Positions 30,530 through 39,251 of a DNA stretch of 64,000 nt are shown piece by piece (the first letter of the stretch is position 1; every line of letters starts with the position of its first letter). The stretch is from JAKPAM01 sp047601745 (GTDB lineage: Bacteria > Pseudomonadota > Gammaproteobacteria > Burkholderiales > Burkholderiaceae_E). The stretch is from positions 434,001 to 498,000 of the forward strand of contig JASGIS010000001.1 in NCBI GenBank assembly GCA_047601745.1. Direction: 5' to 3'. The position numbers and the translations under genes are program-made. The notes under the pieces were generated by a model. That model made no database searches. It saw only the letters and a list, made by a program, of their open reading frames with translations, and had not been told where the DNA came from.

Positions 30530-32488
30530 ATGACGACCCCCTCGACGGATACCCCGACCGGCCGACAAGCCGCCAGCCCCGACTGGCCGAAAGCCGCGCT
30601 GCCGCCGACAACCGCGCTGCACGCGCGGGTGCTCGGCAGCCTGGACTTCGGCGACGAAGAGGATTTCGACGACGCGCGCCGCGGCTTCATCGGCACGGTG
30701 CCCGACGGCGAAGTGCCGGGGCGCCGCACGCCGGTCTGGTCGATGAAGCCCTACGCGTTCCTGGACGAGGCGCGCGCGCCGGACACCGTCAACCCGAGCC
30801 TGTGGCGGCTGGCGCGCCTGAACCTGCACCACGGCCTGTTCCAGGTCTGCGAGCGGATCTACCAGGTGCGCGGACTGGACCTGGCCAACGTCACGTTCAT
30901 CGAGGGCGACACCGGCCTGATCGTCATCGATCCGCTCACTTATGCCGAGAGCGCGCGGCAGGCGCTGGCGCTGTATTACCGGCATCGTCCGCAGCGGCCC
31001 GTGCATACCGTCATCTACAGCCACAGCCACGTCGACCACTACGGCGGCGTCAAGGGCATCATCGACGAGCGCGACGTGGCCGCCGGCAAGGTGCGGGTGA
31101 TCGCGCCGGCCGGCTTCATGCACGAAGCGGTGTCCGAGAACGTGCTGGCCGGCACGCCGATGCGCCGCCGCGCGCAGTTCCAGTTCGGCGCGACGCTGGC
31201 GCCGGGACCGCGCTCGCACGTCGACAGCGGGCTGGGCAAGGCCGTCGGCCGCGGCTCGGTGACGCTGATCGCGCCGACGCAGACGATCGACGAACCGATC
31301 GAGACGCACGTGATCGACGGCATCGAGATCGTGTTCCAGTTGACGCCCGAGAGCGAAGCGCCGGCGGAGATGCATTTCTACTTCCCGGCGTTCCGCGCGT
31401 TGAACCTGGCCGAGAACGCGACGCACACGATGCACAACCTATGTCCGCTGCGCGGCGCCAAGGCGCGCGACGCGCTGGCCTGGTCCAAGTACCTGGACGA
31501 GGCGCTCGAACGCTTCGTGCCCGACAGCGACGTGGTGTTCGCGCAGCATCACTGGCCGGTCTGGGGCACCGCTCGCGTGGCGCGATACGTCGCCGAGCAG
31601 CGCGACCTGTATCGCTATCTGCACGACCAGACGCTGCGGATGATGGGCCAGGGCATGACGCCGCGCGAGATCGCCGACGCGCTGATGATGCCGTCGGCGC
31701 TGTCGCGGCGCTGGCACGGCCGCGGCTACTACGGCGCGGTCAGCCACAACGTCAAGGCGATCTACCAGCGCTACATGGGCACGTTCGACGGCAATCCGGC
31801 GACGCTCGACGCCTTGCCGCCCGAGCCGGCCGCCGCCCGCTACGTCGACTACATGGGCGGCGCCGACGCGGTCGTCGCGCGGGCGCGCGAGGATTTCGCG
31901 CGCGGCGACTATCGCTGGGTCGTCGAGGTGCTGAACCACGTCGTGTTCGCGCAGCCCGGCCACCGCGCCGCGCGCGAGCTGGCCGCCGACGCGATGGAGC
32001 AGCTCGGCTACCAGGCCGAGTCGTCGACCTGGCGCAACGCGTACCTGCTCGGCGCGCGCGAACTGCGCCAGGGCGTCACCCGGCTGCCGACCACCGGATC
32101 GGGCGCGTTGAACGCCAACGTCGTCTCGATGCTGCCGATGGCGATGTTCTTCGACTACCTGGCCGTGCGCCTGGACGGCCAGGCCGTGCAGGACGAACGA
32201 TGGCGTTTCGACTGGGAGCTGCCCGACGTCGGCGAGACGCACCGGCTGACGATCGTCAACGGCACGATGCACCACCGGCCCGGCGACCATGCGACGCTGG
32301 GCGCGCGCGCCGACGCCAGGATCCGCGTCGACCGCACCGCGCTGACCGGCCTGTTGCTCGAAGGCACGCGGCTCGAACAGGCGATCGCCGACGGGCAGAT
32401 CACGGTGACCGGCGATCGCGCCGCCGTCGATCGCTGGCTCGCGTCGCTCGACGATTTCGATCCGAACTTCAACATCGTCGAACCGTGA
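30530..32488 (+). CDS. SdsA1-type alkylsulfatase (metallo-beta-lactamase fold)
   Basis: This 652-residue zinc hydrolase resembles type III alkylsulfatases such as SdsA1, which cut primary alkyl sulfates to alcohol and sulfate. The metallo-beta-lactamase domain (about 100-380) has the metal motif SHSHVDHYGG (about 163-172), LAENATHTMHN and FAQHHWPVWG. The dimerisation domain (about 390-520) and a C-terminal SCP2-like lid (about 530-652) complete the family order. Unlike secreted SdsA1 there is no signal peptide: the N-terminus is MTTPSTDTPTGRQAAS. The stop codon overlaps the start of a patatin-like gene (GTGA), so both are made together, perhaps to process surfactant-like or lipid substrates. 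Confidence 0.9.
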   Translation: MTTPSTDTPTGRQAASPDWPKAALPPTTALHARVLGSLDFGDEEDFDDARRGFIGTVPDGEVPGRRTPVWSMKPYAFLDEARAPDTVNPSLWRLARLNLHHGLFQVCERIYQVRGLDLANVTFIEGDTGLIVIDPLTYAESARQALALYYRHRPQRPVHTVIYSHSHVDHYGGVKGIIDERDVAAGKVRVIAPAGFMHEAVSENVLAGTPMRRRAQFQFGATLAPGPRSHVDSGLGKAVGRGSVTLIAPTQTIDEPIETHVIDGIEIVFQLTPESEAPAEMHFYFPAFRALNLAENATHTMHNLCPLRGAKARDALAWSKYLDEALERFVPDSDVVFAQHHWPVWGTARVARYVAEQRDLYRYLHDQTLRMMGQGMTPREIADALMMPSALSRRWHGRGYYGAVSHNVKAIYQRYMGTFDGNPATLDALPPEPAAARYVDYMGGADAVVARAREDFARGDYRWVVEVLNHVVFAQPGHRAARELAADAMEQLGYQAESSTWRNAYLLGARELRQGVTRLPTTGSGALNANVVSMLPMAMFFDYLAVRLDGQAVQDERWRFDWELPDVGETHRLTIVNGTMHHRPGDHATLGARADARIRVDRTALTGLLLEGTRLEQAIADGQITVTGDRAAVDRWLASLDDFDPNFNIVEP

Positions 32489-33693
32489 CGCACGAGCCCC
32501 GTCGAACCGCGCTGATCCTGATGGGCGGCGGCGCGCGCGCCGCGTACCAGATCGGCGTGCTCGACGGCATCTGGCACACGCTGGTCGAGGCCGGCTGGCC
32601 GGCCGAGCGCAATCCGTTCGGCATCCTGTGCGGAACCTCGGCCGGCGCGATCAACGCGGCGGCGCTGGCCGGCCATGCGCATCATTTCGACCGCGGCGTG
32701 CGCGAGCTGTACCGGATATGGTCGACGATCAGCGCCGACCGCGTGTACCGCAACGACGCCTCGGGCTCGCTGCTGCACGCGGCGAGCTGGCTCGGCTCGC
32801 TGATGTTCGGCTGGCTGGCCCGGCACGCGCCGCGCTCGATGTTCGACAACACGCCGCTGTCCGCGCTGCTCGCGCAAAGCATCGATTTCGCCGCGCTGCA
32901 CGAGGCGATCCGCGACGGCACGGTCACCGCGCTGTCGGTGACCGCGTCCAGCTACACGTCGGGCCAGCACGTCACGTTCTACGAGACCCAGCAACCGGTC
33001 GCGCCGTGGTACCGCTCGCAGCGGCTGGCGACGCCGAGCCGCATCGAGCCGCGGCACCTGCTGGCCTCGGCGGCGATCCCGTTCCTCTTTCCGGCGGTGC
33101 CGCTGCCGCTCGGCGATCATCAGGAGTTCTTCGGCGACGGCTCGATGCGGCAGACCGCGCCGCTGGCGCCGGCGATCCACCTGGGCGCGCACCGGCTGCT
33201 GGTGATCGGCGCCGGCCAGATCGAGACCGCCAGCGCGAACGAAGCGCCGCGCGGCTCGCAGTTCCTGTATCCATCGCTGGGCCAGATCGCCGGCCACGCG
33301 ATGTCGGGCATCTTCCTGGATGCGCTGGCCAACGACATCGAACGGACCGAACGCGTCAACCGCACGCTGGCGCTGCTGACGCCCGAACAGCGCGCGCTGA
33401 CCAGCCTGTATCCGCTGGACGTGCTGGCGATCTCGCCGAGCCAGCGCCTGGACCTGATGGCGCCGCCGCACCTGCACGAGCTGGCGCGCCCGATCCGCGC
33501 GCTGCTGCACATCCTGGGCGCCACCGACCGGCGCAGCGCCAGCCTGATGTCGTACCTGCTGTTCGAGGCCGGCTACGTGCAGGAACTGCTCGACCTGGGC
33601 CGCCGCGACGCGCTCGCGCAGCGAGAGCGGATCCTGGCGTTCTTCCAGATGAGCGAGGCCAGGACCCGCCCCGATGCTTCGCTGACCGCTTGA
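32485..33693 (+). CDS. Patatin-like phospholipase
   Basis: This 402-residue lipid acyl hydrolase starts at GTG, overlapping the previous stop by four bases. It has the oxyanion loop GGGARAAYQIGVLDG (about 14-28), the nucleophile elbow GTSAG with Ser near residue 54, and the second member of the Ser-Asp dyad in FFGDGSMRQTAPL. The middle (about 85-200) and C-terminal helices are those of the bacterial DUF3336-lacking patatin group. There is no signal peptide, so it should act on cytoplasmic or membrane lipids. Coupling to the alkylsulfatase-like gene suggests joint use, but the substrate is not known. Confidence 0.9.
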   Translation: MTHEPRRTALILMGGGARAAYQIGVLDGIWHTLVEAGWPAERNPFGILCGTSAGAINAAALAGHAHHFDRGVRELYRIWSTISADRVYRNDASGSLLHAASWLGSLMFGWLARHAPRSMFDNTPLSALLAQSIDFAALHEAIRDGTVTALSVTASSYTSGQHVTFYETQQPVAPWYRSQRLATPSRIEPRHLLASAAIPFLFPAVPLPLGDHQEFFGDGSMRQTAPLAPAIHLGAHRLLVIGAGQIETASANEAPRGSQFLYPSLGQIAGHAMSGIFLDALANDIERTERVNRTLALLTPEQRALTSLYPLDVLAISPSQRLDLMAPPHLHELARPIRALLHILGATDRRSASLMSYLLFEAGYVQELLDLGRRDALAQRERILAFFQMSEARTRPDASLTA

Positions 33694-33735
33694 TCAACGC
33701 AACGGAAGAAGGCCTGAGCGAGTTCAGGCCCGTGG

Positions 33736-34002
33736 TCAGTGCGTGCCGAACACTTCGTCCAGCGAGCGGGCGTCCACGAAGTTGTCGGCCCAGCGCTCCA
33801 GCTCGGCCGAACTGGCCTTCTGCAGCCGCTCGGTCACCGCAGGATCGAGCGGGCCGAAGCGGCGTTCGAGCAGGCGGGAGAGAACCGCGAGTTCGCCTTC
33901 CTGTCTCATTCGTTCCCTCAGTCCTGCCATGTTCCGGTTCTCCTGCGGGTAGCGCTCCGCGTAAAGCCGCCGCTCATTATCGTCAAGGCCACTGTAATGA
34001 GC
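33736..34002 (-). pseudogene. C-terminal fragment of an Rpn/DUF4351-type protein
   Basis: On the minus strand about 87 residues read HYSGLDDNERRLYAERYPQE, then MRQEGELAVLSRLLERRFGP, ending DARSLDEVFGTH. This is the C-terminal DUF4351 helical tail of recombination-promoting nuclease (Rpn/PD-(D/E)XK transposase-like) proteins, including the acidic ERWADNFVDA helix. The nuclease domain is gone: upstream the frame runs into the end of the CoA-transferase gene. A short product from ATG 33907 (MRQEGE) could still be made, but I read this as a relic. It marks a place of past gene gain and loss. Confidence 0.6.
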
Positions 34003-34076
34003 TTCACGCCGGCTCTCGAGCATCCGGCAGTTGCCGGGCGTCTCCTCGCGATCCGCTTCCGGCGCCCGCGGCGGCT

Positions 34077-36671
34077 TCAGGCCGCGGCCTCCTCGAGCAC
34101 CCGCGCCGCGAGCAGCGCGTCGATCTCCCGCACCGACAGCCCCAGCCATTCGGCGACGACTTCGCGCGTGTGCTCGCCCATGACCGGTGCGGGGCGCATC
34201 GCCGGATCGGGCAGGCGCTCGGCGCGGACCGGCCCGTTCTCGGCGAACAGCAGCCCCAGTCCCGGCTGCTCCAGGCGGCGGAAACGGCCTCGCGCCTGCA
34301 GATGCGGCTCGCTGGAGAACTCGAACAGCCGCAGCATCGCGCCCGCCGGAACGCCCGCGTCCTGCAAGGCCTGGACGGCCTGCGCCGGCGTCCTGCCTCG
34401 CGTCCATTGCGCGAGCGCATCGCACGCGCGCTCGTGATGCTGCAGCCGCGCGGCCATCGTCGCCAGCTCCGGATCATCGGCCAGGTCGGGCCGGCCGATG
34501 GCCCGGCACAGGCCGGCCCATTCGGCATCGTCGCGGACGCAGACCACGCACCATTCGTCATCGCCCAGGCACGGGAACACGCCGTGCGGAGCAGCGAACG
34601 CGGAGCGGTTGCCGATCGGGGCCAGCGAGCCGGGAACCAGCGATTCGTGGAGCAGGCCGGTCGCCATCGCACCAAGGAAGACTTCGGCCTGCGCGACGCT
34701 GGCGGTCCCGCCGCGGCCGGTCCGCCGCCGGCGCAGCAACGCGGCCAGCGCGCCGATCGCCAGCACGCGCGCCGCGACGTGATCCGGATAGATCGTGATG
34801 CCGTCGCTGAATCCGGCCGGATCGGACGGGTCGCGCCACAGATGGGTCAGGCCGACGGCGGCTCGCACCAGCGGGCCATAACCCATGGTCCGGCTCATCG
34901 GCCCGGTGTTGCCGTGCGCGCTGCTGTCGGCCGTGACCAGGCGCGGATTGATCGCCCGCAGCGTCTGCTCGCCCAGGCCCAGCGACTCCAGCGTGCCGGG
35001 CTTGAAGTTCGACAGCACCAGGTCGGCGCGTTCGACCATCCGCTTGAACAGCGCGCGCCCTTCCTCGCTCTTGAGGTCGATGCCGACGCTGCGCTTGCCG
35101 CGATGCCCGAGCGAGAACGAGATCGACATCGGCGCGCCGCTCAGCGTCTGGCGCAACCCGTCCGGAAACGCGCGGTTCTCGACCTTGACGACGTCGGCGC
35201 CCTGGTCGGCGAGCAGCCGGCCCAGTTCGGCGCCGGCGACGATGACGCCGAGATCGAGCACCTTGATCCCTTGCAGCGGGCGGCGCGGCTCGGCGGGAGC
35301 GCCTTCGCGTTCACCGCGCCCGCCGGACGCCGCGCCGGAAGAGGCCGCGCCGGCGGGGTTGGTGCCAGCGAGGTTATCGCCATCGGGGTTAGCACCATCG
35401 GGGTTAGCACCATCGGGGTTGGCATAGTCATGGTTACCGCTGACAGGATTATTGCCACCGGCATCGGCACCAGCAGGCGCCGCGCGATCCGGCCTCGGCG
35501 TCCACGCGAAATCCGTCTCCGGCACCGCCGGAGCGGGCCGCCGGATGCCCGCACGCCGCCCGTCCAGCGTCAGGCAGCCATCCGGGCATTTGCCGGCCGA
35601 CGCGCCGACGGCGACGTCGACGAAGGCCTCGCGCGCATGCAGGTGCGGGTCGTTCAGCACTTCGCCGGGCGTGCGGACCGCGGCGATCGGAACGCCCCGG
35701 CGCTGCCCTTCGGCGACCAGGTCGTCGGCGCGCCGGTCGCGAAACAACCGCGCGATCGCGCCGTTCAGTTCGACGATGTTCGCCATCCGCGTCGCCATGC
35801 TCGCGTACGACGGATCGGCGAACGCCGCCGGACGGCCCAGCCAGTCGAACATCCCCTGCCACTGGCGGGGCGCCAGCACGCAGATGCGCACATGGCCGTC
35901 GGCGCACGGGAAGATCGGATACAGCGGAAACGGCGCGGGCCGGTCCCGCCCGACCATCGACGCCGCCGACTGTCCGTTGGCCGCGCTGCCGGTCGGGCCC
36001 AACGGGGGGTCGAGCACCTGCGTGGTCGCGTCGAACAGCGAGAAGTCCAGGTGATCGCCGTGGCCGTCCTCCAAGGCCGCCCAATGAGCGACCAGCGCGC
36101 ACCAGGCGGCCTGCATCGCCGCGCTCTCCTCCGCGATGGCGGCCGGCGGCAGCAACGGCGGCTGGCCCGGCAGGCCCGAGCGGCTCAGCATGCCGCTCAT
36201 CGCCATGTGAACGGCGCCCGTGCCCTGGTGGTCGCGATAAGGACCGGTCTGGCCGAAGTCCGTGATCGACACGATCACCAGCGACGGAAACGCCTCGCGC
36301 AGCGCCGCCGCGCCGAGGCCCAGCGATTCCAGCGTCCCCGGACGCGTCGTTTCGATGAAGATGTCGGCATCGGCCAGCAGCGCGCGCAAGCGTTCGCGTC
36401 CCTGCGACTGCCGCAGATCGATGCGGACCGCGCGCTTGTTCGCGTGGTGCGTGGCGAAGTACAGGCTGTTCGCTCCCAGCATCGGCGGCTGGCGCCGGGC
36501 CGCGCAGCCGTCCGGCGGCTCGACGAGCACCACCTCGGCGCCGAGGTCGGCCAGCGTGCGGCCGCAGGTCTCGGCCTTGTCGGACAACTCGACGACGCGC
36601 ACGCCCGATAGCGGCAGCGCGTCGTCCGATGCAGCGGCCCCGGGCCGGCCCGTTCCCGAATCGTGTTCCAT
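34077..36671 (-). CDS. Two-domain CaiB/BaiF (family III) CoA-transferase
   Basis: The 864-residue protein joins two complete family III CoA-transferase domains. The start at 36669 has a strong AGGAGGAG site. Domain 1 spans about 20-400 (GVRVVELSDKAETCGRTLADLGAEVV) and domain 2 about 470-850 (GIKVLDLGVIVAGAELGRLLADQGADVV). In domain 2 the family catalytic Asp appears in ITIYPDHVAARVLA. The matching place in domain 1 reads AAIAEESAAMQA, with Glu instead of Asp, so only domain 2 may be fully active. The linker holds 15-bp-repeat-encoded ANPDG pentapeptides. Such fused forms are usually found in CoA activation of dicarboxylates or steroid-like acids. It diverges from a reductase gene. Confidence 0.88.
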   Translation of the reverse strand: MEHDSGTGRPGAAASDDALPLSGVRVVELSDKAETCGRTLADLGAEVVLVEPPDGCAARRQPPMLGANSLYFATHHANKRAVRIDLRQSQGRERLRALLADADIFIETTRPGTLESLGLGAAALREAFPSLVIVSITDFGQTGPYRDHQGTGAVHMAMSGMLSRSGLPGQPPLLPPAAIAEESAAMQAAWCALVAHWAALEDGHGDHLDFSLFDATTQVLDPPLGPTGSAANGQSAASMVGRDRPAPFPLYPIFPCADGHVRICVLAPRQWQGMFDWLGRPAAFADPSYASMATRMANIVELNGAIARLFRDRRADDLVAEGQRRGVPIAAVRTPGEVLNDPHLHAREAFVDVAVGASAGKCPDGCLTLDGRRAGIRRPAPAVPETDFAWTPRPDRAAPAGADAGGNNPVSGNHDYANPDGANPDGANPDGDNLAGTNPAGAASSGAASGGRGEREGAPAEPRRPLQGIKVLDLGVIVAGAELGRLLADQGADVVKVENRAFPDGLRQTLSGAPMSISFSLGHRGKRSVGIDLKSEEGRALFKRMVERADLVLSNFKPGTLESLGLGEQTLRAINPRLVTADSSAHGNTGPMSRTMGYGPLVRAAVGLTHLWRDPSDPAGFSDGITIYPDHVAARVLAIGALAALLRRRRTGRGGTASVAQAEVFLGAMATGLLHESLVPGSLAPIGNRSAFAAPHGVFPCLGDDEWCVVCVRDDAEWAGLCRAIGRPDLADDPELATMAARLQHHERACDALAQWTRGRTPAQAVQALQDAGVPAGAMLRLFEFSSEPHLQARGRFRRLEQPGLGLLFAENGPVRAERLPDPAMRPAPVMGEHTREVVAEWLGLSVREIDALLAARVLEEAAA
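35351..35425 (-). repeat. 15-bp tandem repeat, five units, in the CoA-transferase linker
   Basis: Plus-strand units are two perfect CATCGGGGTTAGCAC copies plus three variants. They code for ANPDG-type pentapeptides between the two enzyme domains. The unit length keeps the frame, so copy-number change would only alter linker length. Confidence 0.9.
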
Positions 36672-36810
36672 CGCTCGTCTCCTCCTGTCGCGACCGGTAC
36701 TTGCCGACCGGTTCGTCATCGGCTCTTATACCCCAGTCCGCCGGCCCGCCGCGAAGCCTCGCGACGAGGATGCGGATTCTCGAAACGATACGAACAGCAG
36801 GAGCAGACCG

Positions 36811-37854
36811 ATGGCAAACCCCGAACCCGCCCGGCGCTGGCGACTCAAACGCCGCCCGCAGGGAGCGCTGGCTCCCGACGACCTGGAACTGGTGCCCTTC
36901 GAGCGGGCGCCGCTGCGCGACGGACACGTCCGGGTTCGCAACATCTACCTGTCGCTGGACCCGACGCATCGCATCTGGATGAGCGATCGCGAGCAGTACC
37001 TGCCGCCGGTCGAGGTCGGCAGCACGATGCGCGGCACGACCGTCGGCGAGGTCGTCGACAGCCGCAGCGAGCGCTTCGCGGCCGGCGACCTGGTGGTCGT
37101 GGGCCTGGCCGGCTGGGAGACCGAGACCGACGTCGCCGCCTCGGCCGTCGGCCGTGTCCGCCACCTGCCCGGCGTGCCGTTGACCGCGTCGCTGAGCGTG
37201 CTGGGCAGCACCGGGTTGACGGCCTGGTTCGGCATGACGCGCGTCGGCCAGGTCAAGGCCGGCGACACCGTCGTCGTCTCGGCCGCGGCCGGCGCCGTCG
37301 GCTCGATCGCCGGCCAGATCGCCAAACTGCGCGGCGCGCGCGTCGTCGGCATCGCCGGCGGCGCCGCCAAGTGCGACTGGCTGACGCGGGAGCTCGGTTT
37401 CGACGCGGCGATCGACTACAAGCGCGAGGACGTCGGCGAAGCGCTCGACCGCCACTGCCCCGAGGGCATCGACCTGGATTTCGAGAACGTCGGCGGAGCG
37501 ATCATGGAAGCGGTCTACCAGCGCCTGAACACCTTCGGGCGGATGGCGCTGTGCGGCATGATCTCGACGTACGACAACGACGGCCCGGTGGCCGGCCCGA
37601 AGGACTTCTCGCGGATCCTGATGCGGCGCCTGCGCGTCGAGGGTTTCATCGTCGTCGACCACCTGCCTCACGCCAAGGACGCGCTGGCCGAGCTCGTGCC
37701 CTGGGTCGAGCAGCACAAGCTGCGCTGGAAGGACCACGTCGTGCCCGGCCTCGAGAACGCGCGCGACGCGCTGCAGATGCTGTTCACCGGCCGCAACGAC
37801 GGCAAGCTGATCATCGGCGTGTCGTCGGAACCGGCGCCGGTTCCGGCGGTGTGA
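36811..37854 (+). CDS. NADP-dependent oxidoreductase (MDR superfamily, prostaglandin-reductase-like)
   Basis: This is a 347-residue zinc-free medium-chain reductase, similar to YncB/leukotriene B4 dehydrogenase types, that reduces the double bond of enones with NADPH. The ATG follows AGGAGCAG. The GroES-like half has RVRNIYLSLDPTHRIWM (about 41-57). The Rossmann half has the coenzyme motif SAAAGAVGSIAGQIAKLRGA (about 154-173), then AGGAAKCDWLTRELGFDAAI. No zinc-binding cysteine set is seen. It diverges from the CoA-transferase gene (139-base gap), and the two may share control. The substrate is not known. Confidence 0.92.
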   Translation: MANPEPARRWRLKRRPQGALAPDDLELVPFERAPLRDGHVRVRNIYLSLDPTHRIWMSDREQYLPPVEVGSTMRGTTVGEVVDSRSERFAAGDLVVVGLAGWETETDVAASAVGRVRHLPGVPLTASLSVLGSTGLTAWFGMTRVGQVKAGDTVVVSAAAGAVGSIAGQIAKLRGARVVGIAGGAAKCDWLTRELGFDAAIDYKREDVGEALDRHCPEGIDLDFENVGGAIMEAVYQRLNTFGRMALCGMISTYDNDGPVAGPKDFSRILMRRLRVEGFIVVDHLPHAKDALAELVPWVEQHKLRWKDHVVPGLENARDALQMLFTGRNDGKLIIGVSSEPAPVPAV

Positions 37855-37868
37855 GGGAGGAACTACGA

Positions 37869-37912
37869 TTTACTCAGCATGCTGAGTAAAATTACTCAAT
37901 ATGTTGAGTAAA
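37869..37912 (+). promoter_or_regulatory. Two adjacent 22-bp palindromes at the start of the ATPase gene
   Basis: The first site (37869-37890) is a perfect palindrome with half-site TTTACTCA and a GCATGC core. The second (37891-37912) follows with no gap, is near-perfect (ATTACTCA / TGAGTAAA, core ATATGT), and contains the ATG start codon at 37901. Both share the half-site TTACTCA. The arrangement is what an operator for repression or autoregulation of this gene would look like. The AT-rich sequence stands out from its GC-rich surroundings. Confidence 0.7.
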
Positions 37913-39127
37913 GAAGAAACCTCCTATCAGCGCCCGCAAACGGCCGTCCTGGCGGCTCGGTTGAGCGAGCCGCGCCGTTTCATCCAGGTGGTGGCTGGTC
38001 CACGCCAGGTGGGCAAGTCGACGCTGGCACGGCAGGCGACGCGGGCGCTGGCCGTGCCCGTACGCTTCGTCAGCGCGGACGAACCGACACTGCGCGGCGT
38101 GGGCTGGATCGCCCAGCAGTGGGAAGCGGCGCGCCTGTCCATCGACGGCGAGACCGGCGCTGTTCTGGTGCTGGACGAAATCCAGAAAATCCCTGGCTGG
38201 TCGGAAACGGTCAAGCGCCTGTGGGACGAAGACACGCACGCCGAACGCCCGCTCAAAGTCGTGCTGCTCGGCTCGGCACCGCTGCTGATCACCCAAGGCC
38301 TGACCGAGAGTCTCGCCGGACGCTTCGAGACGATCACGCTTTCACACTGGTCACTGGCGGAAATGCAGCAGGCGTTCGGCTGGTCGGTCGACGAGTATGT
38401 ATTCCACGGCGGCTATCCGGGGGCCGCGCCGTTGATCGCCGAGCCGGAACGCTGGTCGCGCCATATCCTCGACAGCCTGATCGAAACCTCGATTTCACGC
38501 GACGTGCTGCTGCTGACGCGCGTCGACAAGCCCGCCCTGCTTCGCCGCCTGTTCGAGATGGCCTGCCGCTACTCGGGACAGGTGCTGTCGTACACCAAGA
38601 TGCTGGGCCGGTTGCAGGACGCGGGCAACGCCACCACGCTGGCGCACTACCTGGAACTGCTCGCGGGTGCCGGCATGGTGCGCGGTTTGCCGAAATACGC
38701 CGGCGATGCGGCGCGCAGCCGGGGATCCAGTCCCAAGCTGCAAGTCCTCAACACCGCCCTGATGACGGCAGGCAGCGGATACACGCTGGAGACGGCCCGC
38801 GCCGACCATGAATTCTGGGGACGGCTGGTGGAATCCGCTGTCGGCGCGCACCTGGCCAATGCGGCGATGCGCGGTGAATGCGTGCTGCACTACTGGCGCG
38901 AGCGCAACCACGAGGTGGATTTCGTCGTGCAGGCCAAACGCACGCTGACCGCCATCGAGGTCAAGAGCAGCCGCGCGCCCCAGGCGCACGCGGGCACCGC
39001 GGCTTTCGTTCGAGCCTTCGCTCCGCAACGGACGCTGCTGGTCGGAGGTGACGGCATCACGTTGGAGGACTTTCTGATGCGGCCGGTCACGCACTGGACG
39101 CAAGCCGTCACTGCGGCGCGATCTTAG
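37901..39127 (+). CDS. AAA ATPase with C-terminal DUF4143 domain
   Basis: This 408-residue protein of the AAA_14/DUF4143 group has Walker A AGPRQVGKSTLARQ (about 32-45) and Walker B AVLVLDEIQKIPGWSE (about 88-103). DUF4143 (about 200-380) contains a winged-helix-like LLRRLFEMACRYSGQVLSYT stretch, and near the end a PD-(D/E)XK-like HEVDFVV...AIEVKSS pair (about 328-348) suggestive of nuclease ancestry. Family members are widely scattered mobile or selfish-looking genes of unclear role. This one starts inside a palindrome pair and has no operon partner. Codon use is slightly less GC-biased than its neighbours, suggesting arrival by transfer. Confidence 0.88.
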   Translation: MLSKEETSYQRPQTAVLAARLSEPRRFIQVVAGPRQVGKSTLARQATRALAVPVRFVSADEPTLRGVGWIAQQWEAARLSIDGETGAVLVLDEIQKIPGWSETVKRLWDEDTHAERPLKVVLLGSAPLLITQGLTESLAGRFETITLSHWSLAEMQQAFGWSVDEYVFHGGYPGAAPLIAEPERWSRHILDSLIETSISRDVLLLTRVDKPALLRRLFEMACRYSGQVLSYTKMLGRLQDAGNATTLAHYLELLAGAGMVRGLPKYAGDAARSRGSSPKLQVLNTALMTAGSGYTLETARADHEFWGRLVESAVGAHLANAAMRGECVLHYWRERNHEVDFVVQAKRTLTAIEVKSSRAPQAHAGTAAFVRAFAPQRTLLVGGDGITLEDFLMRPVTHWTQAVTAARS

Positions 39128-39251
39128 TTCGCCGGCCTGCATAGCAGTTTCTCGCCGGGGTGTCGCCCCCAAATATCATGCGCCATCTTGCATGGTTTTG
39201 CGTATTTATGCATGATCTGCTCGATCAACCCCTGCCGCAGAGCGAACAAAC

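Noticed and set aside
32628..36611. A very long (1,327-codon) plus-strand frame
   Set aside because: It spans the end of the patatin gene and the whole opposite-strand CoA-transferase. No domain is seen, and it is a shadow of real genes.
37869..37912. Intrinsic terminator for the upstream reductase gene
   Set aside because: The palindromes have no G/C-rich stem plus T-run, and the second covers the start codon of the next gene. An operator fits better.
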